Shown piece after piece: positions 49,255-60,019 of a DNA stretch of 64,000 nt. Below the pieces are notes generated by a model. That model had not been told where the DNA came from and made no database searches. It saw nothing but the letters and a program-made list of their open reading frames with translations. The number at the start of each line of letters is the position of its first letter. Position 1 is the stretch's first letter. The stretch is from Cepaea nemoralis. Taxonomy: Eukaryota > Mollusca > Gastropoda > Stylommatophora > Helicidae. The stretch covers positions 1 through 64,000 of the forward strand of contig JACEFZ010017886.1 in assembly GCA_014155875.1 (NCBI GenBank). The letters run 5' to 3'. The translations under genes and the position numbers were made by a program.

Positions 49255-50015
49255 ATCAATCATGTGCCATGCCGGAAAGCGTGGGCGGTCATAACTCACC
49301 GTTTCACTCAATCACCAGAGTCGTGGATCAGCTCAGTGTTCCTGTCTCGACCATGCCATGTGGCCAAGCCATCTAGGTGTTTACTTCTCGGTCTTCCCCT
49401 TGGTCTGTTCCCTCCGATCTTGCCAGTTGTCACCAAGTTCTTCAATCCATTTCTTCTCATAACATGTCCAAAAACTTTTTGACTGCCTACGTCTAATTTC
49501 TCCAATCAGTTTACGATTTTCATTTGTCTCCTATAGTACTTGGTCATTGGTTTTTCTGTATGTCCATGGTATTCTTTGCATTCTCCTCAGAAATCACATT
49601 TCTGCAGTCATCAGATGTTTTTCAGCTTGACTGCTCATTGTCTAAGTTTCACATACACACAAAAGAACAGGCTCTATGTAGTACCTCAACTCTTTTTCTC
49701 GTTTCAATTGACATCTATTTATTGGTCAGTATATGTTTCATCTGGCGATTCTTGTTCTAATCTCTTAAAGGCATCTCCCATAAGATGTTATGACTGTTCC
49801 GAGATATTTGTACCGATTCACTTGTTGAAGAATATTCCCATTTACTTGTATATAACATTGTGATATTTCGTTCTTCCTAGTGACGACCATTATCTGTGTC
49901 TTTTTACAATTTAATTCTAACCCTCGTTGTTCACTGTGTGTAACTACCGCATCCACTAATTGTTGCAGATAATGCTCATTGTCTGCAATCAATTCTGTAG
50001 CATCTGCAGTAGATG
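49255..50015 (-). pseudogene. LINE F RT C-terminal region, copy 1
   Basis: Minus strand from ~50015: decayed motif C (ADATELIADNEHYLQQLVDA), EQRGLELNCKKTQIMVVT, YIQVNGNILQQVNRYKYLGT, a frameshifted middle, then FGHVMRRNGLKNLVTTGKI, RPRGRPRSKHLDGLATWHGR and AHRHDT-like end at ~49258. Contiguous here, so it serves as reference for the split copy at 58.4-59.9 kb. Confidence 0.8.
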
Positions 50016-50044
50016 TGGATTAATGGCTACGATATGCCCAGAAC

Positions 50045-50540
50045 TTAATCTGTGTCGGACGATTCCAGTAGGTTGATGAGTGCTCTGGATTGCATAAAAT
50101 TAAATCCATCCGTTCTCCAATAGTAATCTTCTTCTTTCAACACATGGTCCTCACATTTGTTCCAGTCACTTTTATCAATATTTAATAGCTGGGTTAGTAT
50201 CTCGACGACAGACAATTTGAATGTTTTATTGTCAGCTGCCACCTGTCCTTTAATTTTAGCCCACTCAAGTTCTAAAGTGTTTATATGAGAATGGTATGGC
50301 GGAAATCTCAAGCACCTATGGCCATACGCTTCTATCAACTTGTCGATTTGATATTTCTTGCTGTTTTTTTTTTTTTTTTTAATTTTTCGGTGCCTGTTTT
50401 ACAAGGGGCAAATCTATAGCTTTAAATACTTTTTATAGAAATGATATATTTTCCCTTCGGAGCCATATCTTTATTGCTTCCATTGTGCTAGATGTCAAGT
50501 TGCGACAACAATAGCTCACAGTGGTAGAGGATGCATTGCG
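50045..50540 (-). pseudogene. IS630/Tc1-mariner-type DDE transposase, C-terminal remnant
   Basis: Minus strand: EAIKIWLRRENISFL, then after a homopolymer frameshift KKYQIDKLIEAYGHRCLRF, PPYHSHINTLELEWAKIKGQ, VAADNKTFKL. The 'LRLPPYH..LNPIELIWA..K' pattern is the end of DDE_3-type transposase domains; here NPIELIW reads NTLELEW. A stop and the poly-A frameshift (minus-strand ~50365-50382) inactivate it. A domesticated host exon is less likely given the breaks. Confidence 0.65.
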
Positions 50541-50684
50541 ATGGCAGAGACAGCGCGAGGGGAGGAAAGCCCAGGCTCGTAGCAACATGAGTTTGCCCTA
50601 AGGAAAATGTAGCTTCGTCACTGCGTGCGATGAAATTCGGTTTCTTCAGTTGTGGACGGTTGTAAGACTGCAATAGGAAGGCAA

Positions 50685-51157
50685 ATATGTAGCAAACTGT
50701 CGATGTGGGGGATGCGACAAAACGACCAGGAAAAAGGGGCTAACTTTCTCACTGTCAAGTGAATAGGTGCCGTGATAATTAGGCTCGGTGCCCATGCACC
50801 AGGTGTACAGTGTTCAACTCCCCGAGGGCAGGATACTTGTGGGTAGCTACACAGAGAGCAGCGTTTCTGTGTGATACGTGCGACAAATGATTAGCAAGTC
50901 TAGAAGCTGGAAGTCAGGGTCTGAAGGCACTACAGGAGAAGGCACTCGGGATTCATGAACCAGAAACTGTCAATAAGCTGAAGACCCGAACATCCATGAA
51001 AGGAGCAAATTTCCGACGATCGGAAACCCTACGTCGTGCCTGCACGACGATGTAGTTTATTTTACACATATAATACATAGTGTATGGTTAATTCAGTATA
51101 AATAGTAAACCATGAACCTGGCTAGGACATAACTATGCATAAACCAAACACTATCAC
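50685..51157 (+). repeat. Repeat J copy 2 and start of repeat E copy 2
   Basis: 50685-51100 matches 5322-5718 and has two strong stems near its end: tttccga-cga-tcggaaa (51010-51026) and cgtcgtg-cctg-cacgacg (51032-51049). 51100-51157 matches repeat E at 14188-14240 (gaacctggctaggacat) and is cut by LINE C at 51158. Confidence 0.65.
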
Positions 51158-51694
51158 GAACGAACAAACGAACGAACAAACGAACTAAACTTTATTTTCA
51201 AAGGGTTAAGAATTGAGCATGCAGGAACGTCTGACATTCTGCCGTTTTTCTCAATTTCCTCTCATACATTATTTCATTGAACATCACTTATGAAGCTAAT
51301 CTTAGACAATAAAAGAACAATACGCATTGAAACGTAAGACAAATAATCAATAATACATGACTCACTGAGACAATATTTAACATGGGCATTTTAACTACCC
51401 AAGAAAGGTGTAACGTGCCATACATATGGGAATGTTTATTGGCTCGTTCTCGTTTGAGATAATTTTCCATTATTATTGTTTTTTTTTTTGTTTTTTTTTT
51501 TGTTTTTTTTAGGGGGGCATATAGTCTGTACTGATGTAGTCTTCAAACAGGTTGCAACTGTATGTTTAATGATTGGTGGTGTCTTTGATTTCTTGTGGAA
51601 GATTGTTCCACAACTGAGCGGCAGAGTATGTTAAGCTTGTTTTATATAAGTAAATGCTAAGTTTAGGGACATGAACTATATTTAGTCGTTCGCT

Positions 51695-52593
51695 AACGCC
51701 AGGGATGTGTATTTCCCCCAGGCCTTTTCAACCTATACACAGACAGAATTTTTAAACAAGCTGGAATGCCTGGACTCAGCATCCATGGAAGAATTATAAA
51801 CAATCTTAGATATGCTGACGATACCGTGTTACTGATAGAAAGTGAGCAAGAGTTGCAAGACCTAGTGGAAGTAGTAAACAGGCGCAGTGCAGAATGTGGC
51901 TTAGATATTAACATCCAAAAAACAAAAACTATTATAAATAGCAGTGAAAAGGAAAGGGCATCAATGAACATCACAGTAAACGGGCAGATACTAGAACAAG
52001 TAACAAATTTCTCTTATCTTGGACACATAATAACAGATGATGGCAGAAGTGAAATGGAAATCAAAAAGAGAATAGGAATAGCCAAAAATGCTTTCAGCGG
52101 CATGAAATCAGTATTAACATCTAAAGAGATTAATAACGCATAAAAAATGAGAATTTTCAAATGCTAAGTATATTCAACGCTACTGTATGGCGCGGAAGCC
52201 TGAACATTGAACAAGCAACTAGAAAGTGGCTTAGAAGCCCTGGAGATGTGGATATACAGACGAATAGGTCGTATTTCATGGAAACAAAAACAATCAAATA
52301 CAGAGGTCCTAGAAAAACTGGGAATGAAGAGAGAGTTGATGAAAGAAATAAAGAGGAGACAAGTGAAATATGTTGACCACGTTAAAAGACATGATACTCT
52401 TATAAAAACCAAGCTGGAAGGCAAGGTTGAGGGCAAGCGAGCAAGAGGTAGACAACGATACAAGTGGGAGGATAACATCAAGAGATGGACGAACTTCAGC
52501 ATGACAGAATGTACAGTCAAGGCAAGAGACAGACAGTGTTGGAGATCCATTGCAGCCAACCTTCATTGTGGAGACGGCACCTGATTGATTGAT
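51695..52593 (+). pseudogene. LINE G RT domain to C-terminus, inserted in LINE C
   Basis: One frame throughout: GCVFPPGLFNLYTDRIFKQA, INNLRYADDTVLLIESEQEL with catalytic YADD (~51820), CGLDINIQKTKT, FSYLGHIITDDGRSEMEIKK, then in-frame stops at 52141, 52162 and 52201 (the last where LYGAEAW is expected), then MWIYRRIGRISWKQKQSN, RRQVKYVDHVKRHDTL, KRARGRQRYKWEDNIKRW, ARDRQCWRSIAANLHCGDGT, stop, and a (TGAT)n tail. Three stops but no frameshift. The N-terminal endonuclease and first half of RT are absent. Confidence 0.8.
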
Positions 52594-53108
52594 ATGTCTT
52601 ACGTTACATTTGAAATATGGCCAAAGGTAGCTTGGAGCACTTTGAAATAGGATTTTGTGTATTAGTTTAACCTCACTGAAAAGTAAGCGTTTGTGGAGTG
52701 GCAGTAACTGAAGACGTTCATGTAGGTTAGAATTGTCGGGGAGCTTTTCACATTAATTAAACGCACTACCCTTTTCTGGAGTGAATAAAGGCGTTTTATT
52801 ATTGATTTGAAGCATCCATTCCAGATTGTGGGGCAATAATCAATATGTGTTTGTATGTGGGAAGTATATAATATCTCTCCTGTGTTTTCGTCAAGGAAAT
52901 TTTTAATTTTGGTAAATTGGTTTGGCAATTTATTTAACGAGAGCATTAACATGGGAATTTAAGGTTAGATTTTGATCTATGATAAGACCCAGTGCCTTGT
53001 GCTCGGTTAAACTTTCTACAGGCGTGCTACCAATGTGCAGCTTAAGAGTTCTCTGCGAGTTTAGAGTGTGAAGTGTTTGCTTGGTTGCAATTAACATAGA
53101 TTGTGTTT

Positions 53109-53754
53109 GCCGTGTGTTGCCGGGGCCCGTACAGGAAAGCAAAGAATAGTAACATTGTTGCCTACCATGCATGTCGTAAGAGGCGACTAAGGAGGATATG
53201 GTTCCGTCGCCCTGCTACTGAGTGAGTGCGTGGCGCGACACTGTGAGCTGTGAGTTTCACGTGGAATGCTTTTACATTTGTCCGCGGTTATGTGTAGCGT
53301 TAACTGCATGTTCATAACGATGGCAGCCGGCTTTTGCTGGATTGACTGGTTTGCCTTTTCGGCTCACGAGTGCATTTTTCAGGAGACTCCTGGGAGTCGC
53401 CGCTGGAGCTACGGAGTTCGTACTTTGTGCGGTGCTTTCGGCGGGTCTTCCTGTGGAAAGAGACCAAGCCATATGGGATAAAATCCGGGTCAATGAAGTC
53501 TTTCTGGTGACTGCCATTTCCATCGACGATGAACTGTATTTTTCATGGAGGACTTTTGTGTTGGCATTCTGGCGGCGGCATTATGCACAGTGTACCTGTG
53601 CGGGCTGCTGGCTTGCCGATACTCCTGTCTGTTCCATTGTTCACTTTTGGCAGCGAGGAGCATTTTGTGTGATATTCACTGGCACAGGAACGGAGCAATA
53701 TGGGGACAACCCGTTGCCGTGAAGTTGGAACCACGACTTACTAACTTAATTACT
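53109..53754 (+). mobile_element. SINE K, longest copy, with 13-bp target-site duplication
   Basis: 646 bp inserted in LINE C, flanked by identical 'atagattgtgttt' at 53096-53108 and 53755-53767. The 5' end carries 'gtcgtaagaggcgac', a small stem-loop shared with gastropod SINE-like repeats as I recall them. The 3' end is 'ttactaacttaattact', related to the (TTAG)n tail of the copy at 15361. The open frames on both strands are not conserved between copies, so it is non-coding. Probably mobilised by a LINE. Confidence 0.8.
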
Positions 53755-54153
53755 ATAGATTGTGTTTTAGAAATGTTAATATGCATGCGGATTGCAGGAC
53801 TCCAGTTAACTACACTATTTATTTCCTGTTTCAAGGATGATTGTAGCATATTATAATCAATGGTGTTTGCATATACTGTGCCGTCGTCTGCATATAGATC
53901 GCAGGACGATGAAAGATATGAGGTAAAGTCATTTATATAAATGGCAAATAACAGATTGCCAAGCATAGACCCCTGAGGTACTCCAATATTAATGGTAATG
54001 GCTTGAGATAGAGATTTATTGTGTGAATCTACTTGTTTTCTGTCTAATAATAATGATTTTTTATTAATGTCACTATATTAAAGCTTACTTTCATTGTTCC
54101 TAGTTTTGTTTTTGCTTTCAAATTAGAATAGTATGAACCATTATATCGAATGC

Positions 54154-55150
54154 TTCATCAAAAGAGATAGCGATAAGCCCTTTTGTTAAATCAGACATAG
54201 AGCCACTTGAACATGCCAACAAGTTTTCTTATCTAGGACGTGTGATAACGTAATCCTCTAAAACAATTGATGTGTGAGTAACGCCATCATGGCCTCACAA
54301 CTCTAGAAAGGAAACATCCCGGCTGCGCTTCCGCGTGGTAGAGGAGTGGAAACACATCACGGTGTAGCAAACGCAGCTCTGGGGACCGCGTATCCACTAT
54401 GACATGTGGATAACTCTGCAGATGATAAGAGCAGGACACTCATTTGTTTTGACAGTTGGAAATGACTACCAAAGGCTGGGGTAAAAGACCACAGTTTACT
54501 TGTGGAAAACAAGGGACTGCCACTACATTGTATTCCCGAGACTTTAAATGTCATCAGGATGCTGATGGAAAAATTAAAACCAACAAGTTCACATTACGAA
54601 TATTGGATGTCTCGTCTATGTTCTTTTTAAGGATGTTGGCGTGTAGTCAAGTCACGTGATTTAACTGCATTGCCCCTCGAGTGCCGAATGGCCCACACAA
54701 ATATAGTGCCTCAGCGATTTTAAACAGGGCCATTTTCTTTACTTTATTTATATGTCGTCTTTACTTCCTATGGACAACATTCCCTTTCAAATAAATATCC
54801 GTGAGTCAGCATGGCCGAATGGATAAGAACGCGTGTTCCAAAACATCCGGTGTGCTGATGTCGAGGTAAGGGATACAATCCCTACATCGGACAGTTGGAC
54901 TAAAATGTTGACTTATCATCCTTGACTTGGAGACGTAAATTACAAGCACCTCTGAAGTTGGAGTGAGTTCGCCTGATGGCGATGGACACTCAATAGGTAA
55001 AGCTAATCTACACGCAAAGTTCAGTTCAGCACAATTAGAAGAAGTGTGTATGGACTACGCTTGAGTTCAAAGCGAGCGAGCGACAAACAAATTAATATGC
55101 GAAATGTGGCTGATTCTGACACAGGATTATTAATCTGAGGCTTGGATGGG
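54154..55150 (+). repeat. Repeat E copy 2 (right part)
   Basis: Matches 14228-14817 and 15087-15205; contains SDIEPLEHANKFSYLGRVIT, a LINE RT-downstream trace. Between ~54793 and 55115 it has extra sequence absent from copy 1, including a tRNA-like segment. No SINE D here. Confidence 0.65.
54801..54893 (+). repeat. tRNA-like (Leu/Ser type) SINE head or tRNA pseudogene
   Basis: Box A-like 'tggccgaatggat' and box B-like 'ggatacaatcc' are 60-70 bp apart, and the T-arm stem 'aggg...ccct' with a 7-base loop is intact. The acceptor stem does not close and the D stem is broken, so it is not a functional tRNA. Located within extra sequence of repeat E copy 2. Confidence 0.4.
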
Positions 55151-56535
55151 TGTGGCGTGTAGTTTGAGAGAGAGAGAGAGATATATATCCTCCAAACAGT
55201 GATTGCCGACTACTAAAGGAAAATCAGAAGTGGCTCGTGAGATTTCTTACTGGATCTGACAAGCCTTGGAGGACTATACTATGGGATCAAGTAAGGTTTT
55301 CAGGTAGAAGGCTAAGAGAGCACAGGAAAGGTGATGCCGTTAGAAAGGAGGATGCTCACTCTTATAGAAACTGAAGACACACGGATCTACTGATAACTAC
55401 TTTATGAATTCCCCCAGATAGTGTTTAAGCACCATCACACTAATATGTAACACAGTTGCACACACGTATATATGATAAAAGAATGAACTAACTCTTACTT
55501 AAGTTCAAAGAATTATAATGGGTGATTGGGATGGTATGAAAATTATTAAGTTAAGAAAACACCACAATTCACAATTGACGATGAATGATAATAGATGTCC
55601 GTCGTTATGTTACTGTGCAGCAGGCTGTAGTATCTAGCTTAATTACTTTTTCTTGGGTATTCTATTGCTAATGGCTTTGGTGTGGACGCCGAGGTATCTA
55701 AGGTTAGTATGAGCATACTCGGGTTTTGTTGTAAAGCATTTCTTGTGGAACAATTGAGCTCTGAGTATACAGTGGCTGGTACACGCTCTTCACATTTCAC
55801 TGCAGTATAAAGGTGAAGTACATCAGCATCCACACATGAACAATTAGCAAAAACCAGCAATTTTGAAAGGAAATGACAATAAACATGTACCTGCAATCAT
55901 CAGAAAGTTGGGTACAGTAATATATGGCATTCGCAATATATCAATATTTTGAAGTCCCATGTTGTCATTATGGATTTTCCTATATGCTGCTTGTGGTAGG
56001 TTAAGAAAACCGTAGTCGCACATGTCCATACCTCATCTGTTCTGTAACCTTTTCCTAACCCCAAGGTCATGTCTTTACATCATCTGTTCCGGTCCTATGA
56101 GATGGTGTGATAAATATTCACACATATAGATATTGATAGATATAGTAAACATCGCCTGTCTAGCTAGACATGCACAATCATTTTCACGCAATATGTTTCT
56201 CAACTATACATAATATAGGCATGTTCAATCGCCTAGATCACTGTGCGGAATCCAGATAATGATGATATTCATCCAAAGTTCTGGTTATATCAGTGAAATT
56301 ATGTATGTGAAATTGTAAATGAAAGTGTAGATGGTTGCATATAATTATACTATTTACATATCGCACATAAGTTGCAAAATAATATCTCATGAAGCACGCA
56401 TAATACACAAGCGAGATAATAAAGTAAGGAATAATACATCTTACATAATTAGTAAAACATTATCTCATTAATTATGTGTAATAAACAAAGAAGATAATAA
56501 GTAACGAATAATACACCAGACAGAAAATAGAACTG

Positions 56536-56540
<5 letters not shown>
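55151..56540. other. Non-coding, no gene recognised
   Basis: AT-rich sequence, short (GA)n/(TA)n at ~55165-55187. 'cataat'-rich stretches at 56340-56520 with repeated 'gagataataa'. Nothing coding. Confidence 0.45.
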
Positions 56541-56582
<42 letters not shown>

Positions 56583-56625
56583 CTTTATTTTCATTTAACT
56601 GTCAGTAAACAAGATATGCCGGGCT
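56541..56625 (-). mobile_element. Truncated LINE 3' end with (AATC)n tail
   Basis: A (GATT)n run at the left followed by 'gaactttattttcatt', the reverse complement of the AB/C-type 3' terminus. Severely truncated and running into the low-quality block. Confidence 0.55.
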
Positions 56626-56636
56626 AAAAAAAAAAA

Positions 56637-57222
<586 letters not shown>

Positions 57223-57715
57223 GCCGAAATGCACTTGTTAAGACGGAGTCATCAATTAGACACCATAATATAAAAAATCGAGAACCAATGAATGGTTCAA
57301 AACCATCCAAGATAATTATAACAAGCACTGTTCGTGTTACTATAACTTTCAATTACCCAAACTGTTTCCAGAAATTCACTACAATTACTCCGAAAAATTT
57401 ACTAAAAGAACGCCAGAGTCCATGGGTATCCGGTATTTAAGCGGGAAAGACACAATTAGTAGCGTCTCCTTTCTTTCAGGTAATCAGTATTTGGTCCCTC
57501 CCTACGCAGGTGTTGTATTATCATCTTACCTTTTCAGGACTTTTACCGCTATAAATTTTATTCTAATTTCACGTTAATTTCAAGGCCCGCGTCTTTCCAC
57601 GAGTCTCCAATAATTTGTTAAGTGACAGTGGTTATTTTACAAAACATGGGTAAAAGATCTTTCGGATTAAATGTCACTTAATGGGCGTGCTTTTGACCAT
57701 AAATTTGTCCTCTGC
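57223..57715. other. Non-coding, no gene recognised
   Basis: Unique-looking sequence to the left of SINE D. Confidence 0.4.
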
Positions 57716-57729
57716 TGTTAACTTTCTAG

Positions 57730-57978
57730 CCGGTCTCTCTGGCCGAGGGGTTACAACACTTTCTCCGTAATCCCGTTTATCACGCAGAGTCTCGTAGCAG
57801 GGCGAGATCTGGGAGCGATTCGACCCCCGCTGGTGACTGGCGGGATAACTGAGCCGGCCGCTCAGAAAGCAATGGCAAACTACTGAGCGTAATCTTGCCA
57901 AGAAATCAACATACAGCTGAAAGATGCTGATGTTGACAGCGATGTCCTGTAAAGGATATGCAAAACAATTTTTTTTTT
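57730..57978 (+). mobile_element. SINE D copy 1, tRNA-derived, with 14-bp target-site duplication
   Basis: Flanked by identical 'tgttaactttctag' at 57716-57729 and 57979-57992. The head resembles a Ser/Leu tRNA: box A 'tggccgaggggt' (57740-57751) and box B 'gattcgacccc' (~57817-57827), an internal RNA polymerase III promoter. Body with 'ccggccgctcagaaagcaat' and 'actgagcgtaatcttgcc', ending 'gtaaaggatatgcaaaacaa' and a T run. ~249 bp. Non-coding; needs a partner LINE. Confidence 0.85.
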
Positions 57979-58043
57979 TGTTAACTTTCTAGCTGGACTG
58001 TTCATTCTCCGGGTAAGTTTACACTGAAACGAAATTAACAATT

Positions 58044-58046
<3 letters not shown>

Positions 58047-58079
<33 letters not shown>

Positions 58080-58100
58080 GCACATACGCACGCACGCACA
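58047..58100. repeat. (CA)n/(CGCA)n microsatellite
   Basis: CA units grading into CACG units. Confidence 0.9.
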
Positions 58101-58277
58101 CATACGTCCTGTGGGCTATCAAATGTGGTGTTACGGATTGAAGTGAACGTTTTCTGCCTAGTGTCCTTTACTCTCGCTGTGGGAAAGTGCTGGCCACCGA
58201 ACCGTACTAAAAATTTGCAGTTTGGTGATGACACAATAACACAATGGACCCTAATTATAAATTTTATTCTGGTGCTG

Positions 58278-58408
58278 CACCGATTAGACGTAAAGGAATA
58301 ACAGATGCAAATAGTTTACTTGATTGCATTTAAGGGATGCGTTTATTGTACATACAGAGCAATCAGTTATAATTCAATTGTACATAGAGAGCAACCAGGA
58401 TTATCTAT
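58278..58408 (+). repeat. 34-bp array leader and about two units
   Basis: Same leader as at 15236 (aatagtttacttgat, taagggatgcg), followed by two 34-bp-type units, then the tail end of a reversed LINE F. Confidence 0.75.
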
Positions 58409-59870
58409 CCATCCATCCGTCATGTGTCATGCCGGTGAGCGTGGGCGGTCATGTTTTGCCATATCTTTCGATCACCAGAGTCGTGGATCAGCTCAGTGTT
58501 TCTGTCTCGACCATGCCACGAGGCCAAACCATCCAGGTATTTGCTTCTAGGTCTTCCTCTTGGTCTGTTCCCTTCGATCTTACCAGTTGTCACGAAGTTC
58601 TCCAAATCATTTCTTCTCATAACATGCCCAAACAATTTTGACTGTCTAAGTCTAATGTATCTAATCAGTTTACGATCTTCATTTGTTTCTTGAAGGACAT
58701 GTTAATTGGTCTTTCCGTCTGTCCATGGTATTCTTTGCATTTTCATCAGAAACCACATTTCTACAGTCATCAGATGTTTTTCAGCTTGACTGCTCATTGT
58801 CCACGTTTCACATCCATATAAAAGTACAGGTTCTATGTAGCATCTCAACACTCTTTTTCTTGTTTCAATTGACATCTTTTTATTGGTCAGTATGTTTTTC
58901 ATCTTGCTAAAGGCTACTTTTGCCATGGCGATTCTTGTTCTAATCTCTTCAATGCATCTCCCATCAGATGTTATTACTGTTCCGAGATAATTGTACCTAT
59001 ACACTCCAGAAAAGGGCAGTGCGTCTAATCAATGGTGATAAGTTTACAGACAATTCTAACCTACATGAACGTCTTCAGTTACTGCCACTCCACAAACGCC
59101 TACTTTTTAATAAGGCTAAACTAATTCACAAAATCCTATTTCAAAATGCCCCAAGCTACCTTTGGCCATTGCTTAAATATAATGTAAGGCATAGCGAACG
59201 AATAAATATACTCCATGTCCCTAAACCTAGGATAGACTTATTTAAAACAAGCTTAGCATGCTCTGCCACTCAGTTGTGGAACAATCTTCCACAAGAAATC
59301 AAAGACGCCACCAATCATTATACATACAGTCGCAACCTGTTTGAACATTACCTCAGGACAGACTACATGCCTCCATAAAACAAAACAACAGCAACAAAGA
59401 CAATAATAATGGTAAATTATCTCGAACGACAACTAGCCAAAACAGAAAAAAAAACATTCCCATATGTATGGCACGTTACACCCACCTTGGGTATTCATGA
59501 TGCCCATGGTAAACATTGCCTCAACGAGTCATGTATTATTGATTATTTTTCATGCGTTTTAATGCTTATTGTTCTTATGTTGTCACAGAATTGCTTCATA
59601 TGAGATGTTGAATGAAAGAATGTATGAGAGGAAATAGAGAAGAAGGACAGAATGTCAGACGGGCCTGCGTGCCCAATTCTTAACCCTTTGAAAATAATGA
59701 TTTACTTACTTACTACTTACTATTCACTTGTTGAAGAATATTCCCATTTACTTGTATATTACATTGTGGTATTTCGTTCTTCCTAGTGACGACCATAATC
59801 TGTGTCTTTTTACAATTTAATTCTAACCCTAGTTGTTCAATGTGTGAACTTAATGTTGCGGGCCCTATTC
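58409..59870 (-). pseudogene. LINE F copy 2, split by LINE C
   Basis: Minus strand: 59870-59722 (LELNCKKTQIMVVT-type, VNGNILQQV region), interruption, then 58997-58420: YNYLGTVITSDGRCIEEI, RIAMAKVAFSKMKNILTNKK, CYIEPVLLYGCETWTM, EMWFLMKMQRIPWTDGKTN, FGHVMRRNDLENFVTTGKIE, RPRGRPRSKYLDGLASWHGR, HDSGDRKIWQNMTAHAHRHD. Tail (GGAT)n at the left. A frame change lies between the two long frames near 58640-58700. Typical LINE C-terminus. Confidence 0.8.
58998..59721 (+). pseudogene. LINE C C-terminal region and 3' UTR, inserted in LINE F
   Basis: Open frame 58968-59378: TLQKRAVRLINGDKFTDNSN, LHERLQLLPLHKRLLFNKAK, LIHKILFQNAPSYLWPLLKY, VPKPRIDLFKTSLACSATQL, NNLPQEIKDATNHYTYSR, TDYMPP, stop. Then a ~270-bp 3' UTR, the conserved block (gtcagacgggcctgcgtgcc) and an (ACTT)n tail. 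LINE F sequence resumes immediately after (ttcacttgttgaagaatatt), contiguous in the 49.8-kb copy. Confidence 0.85.
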
Positions 59871-59942
59871 ATTCTCTGCAATCAAGACTGTATTATCTGC
59901 ATTTGTTTTTATATAATTTATTATTATAATTATAATTTAACA

Positions 59943-59978
59943 GTGTGTGTGTGTGTGTGTGCGTGCGTGCGTGCATGC

Positions 59979-60019
<41 letters not shown>
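59943..60019. repeat. (TG)n microsatellite
   Basis: TG repeats with a GCGTGCGT core. Confidence 0.95.

Larger units (their letters stand above)
51158..54153 (-). mobile_element. LINE C (reverse), inserted in repeat E and itself interrupted twice
   Basis: Three segments form one minus-strand element: 54153-53755 (RT with motif C YADDGTVYA, preceded by NLLFAIYINDF), 53108-52594 (QTHIDYCPTIWNGCFKS, LYSLQKRVVRLIN) and 51694-51158 (YSAAQLWNNLPQEIKD in decayed form, 3' UTR, conserved block, GTTC/GTTT tail at the left). Joining 51694 to 52594 restores 'gttcgctatgtcttacg', matching the contiguous copy at 59200. 5'-truncated within RT; stops and shifts present. Confidence 0.75.

Noticed and set aside
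53342..53856. Two overlapping ~100-126-codon plus-strand frames in SINE K
   Set aside because: They run past the SINE boundary at 53754 into LINE C and are not conserved in the copies at 15.4 or 44.15 kb.
54801..54893. Functional tRNA-Leu/Ser gene
   Set aside because: Acceptor ends do not pair and the D stem is broken; kept only as a tRNA-like SINE head or pseudogene.
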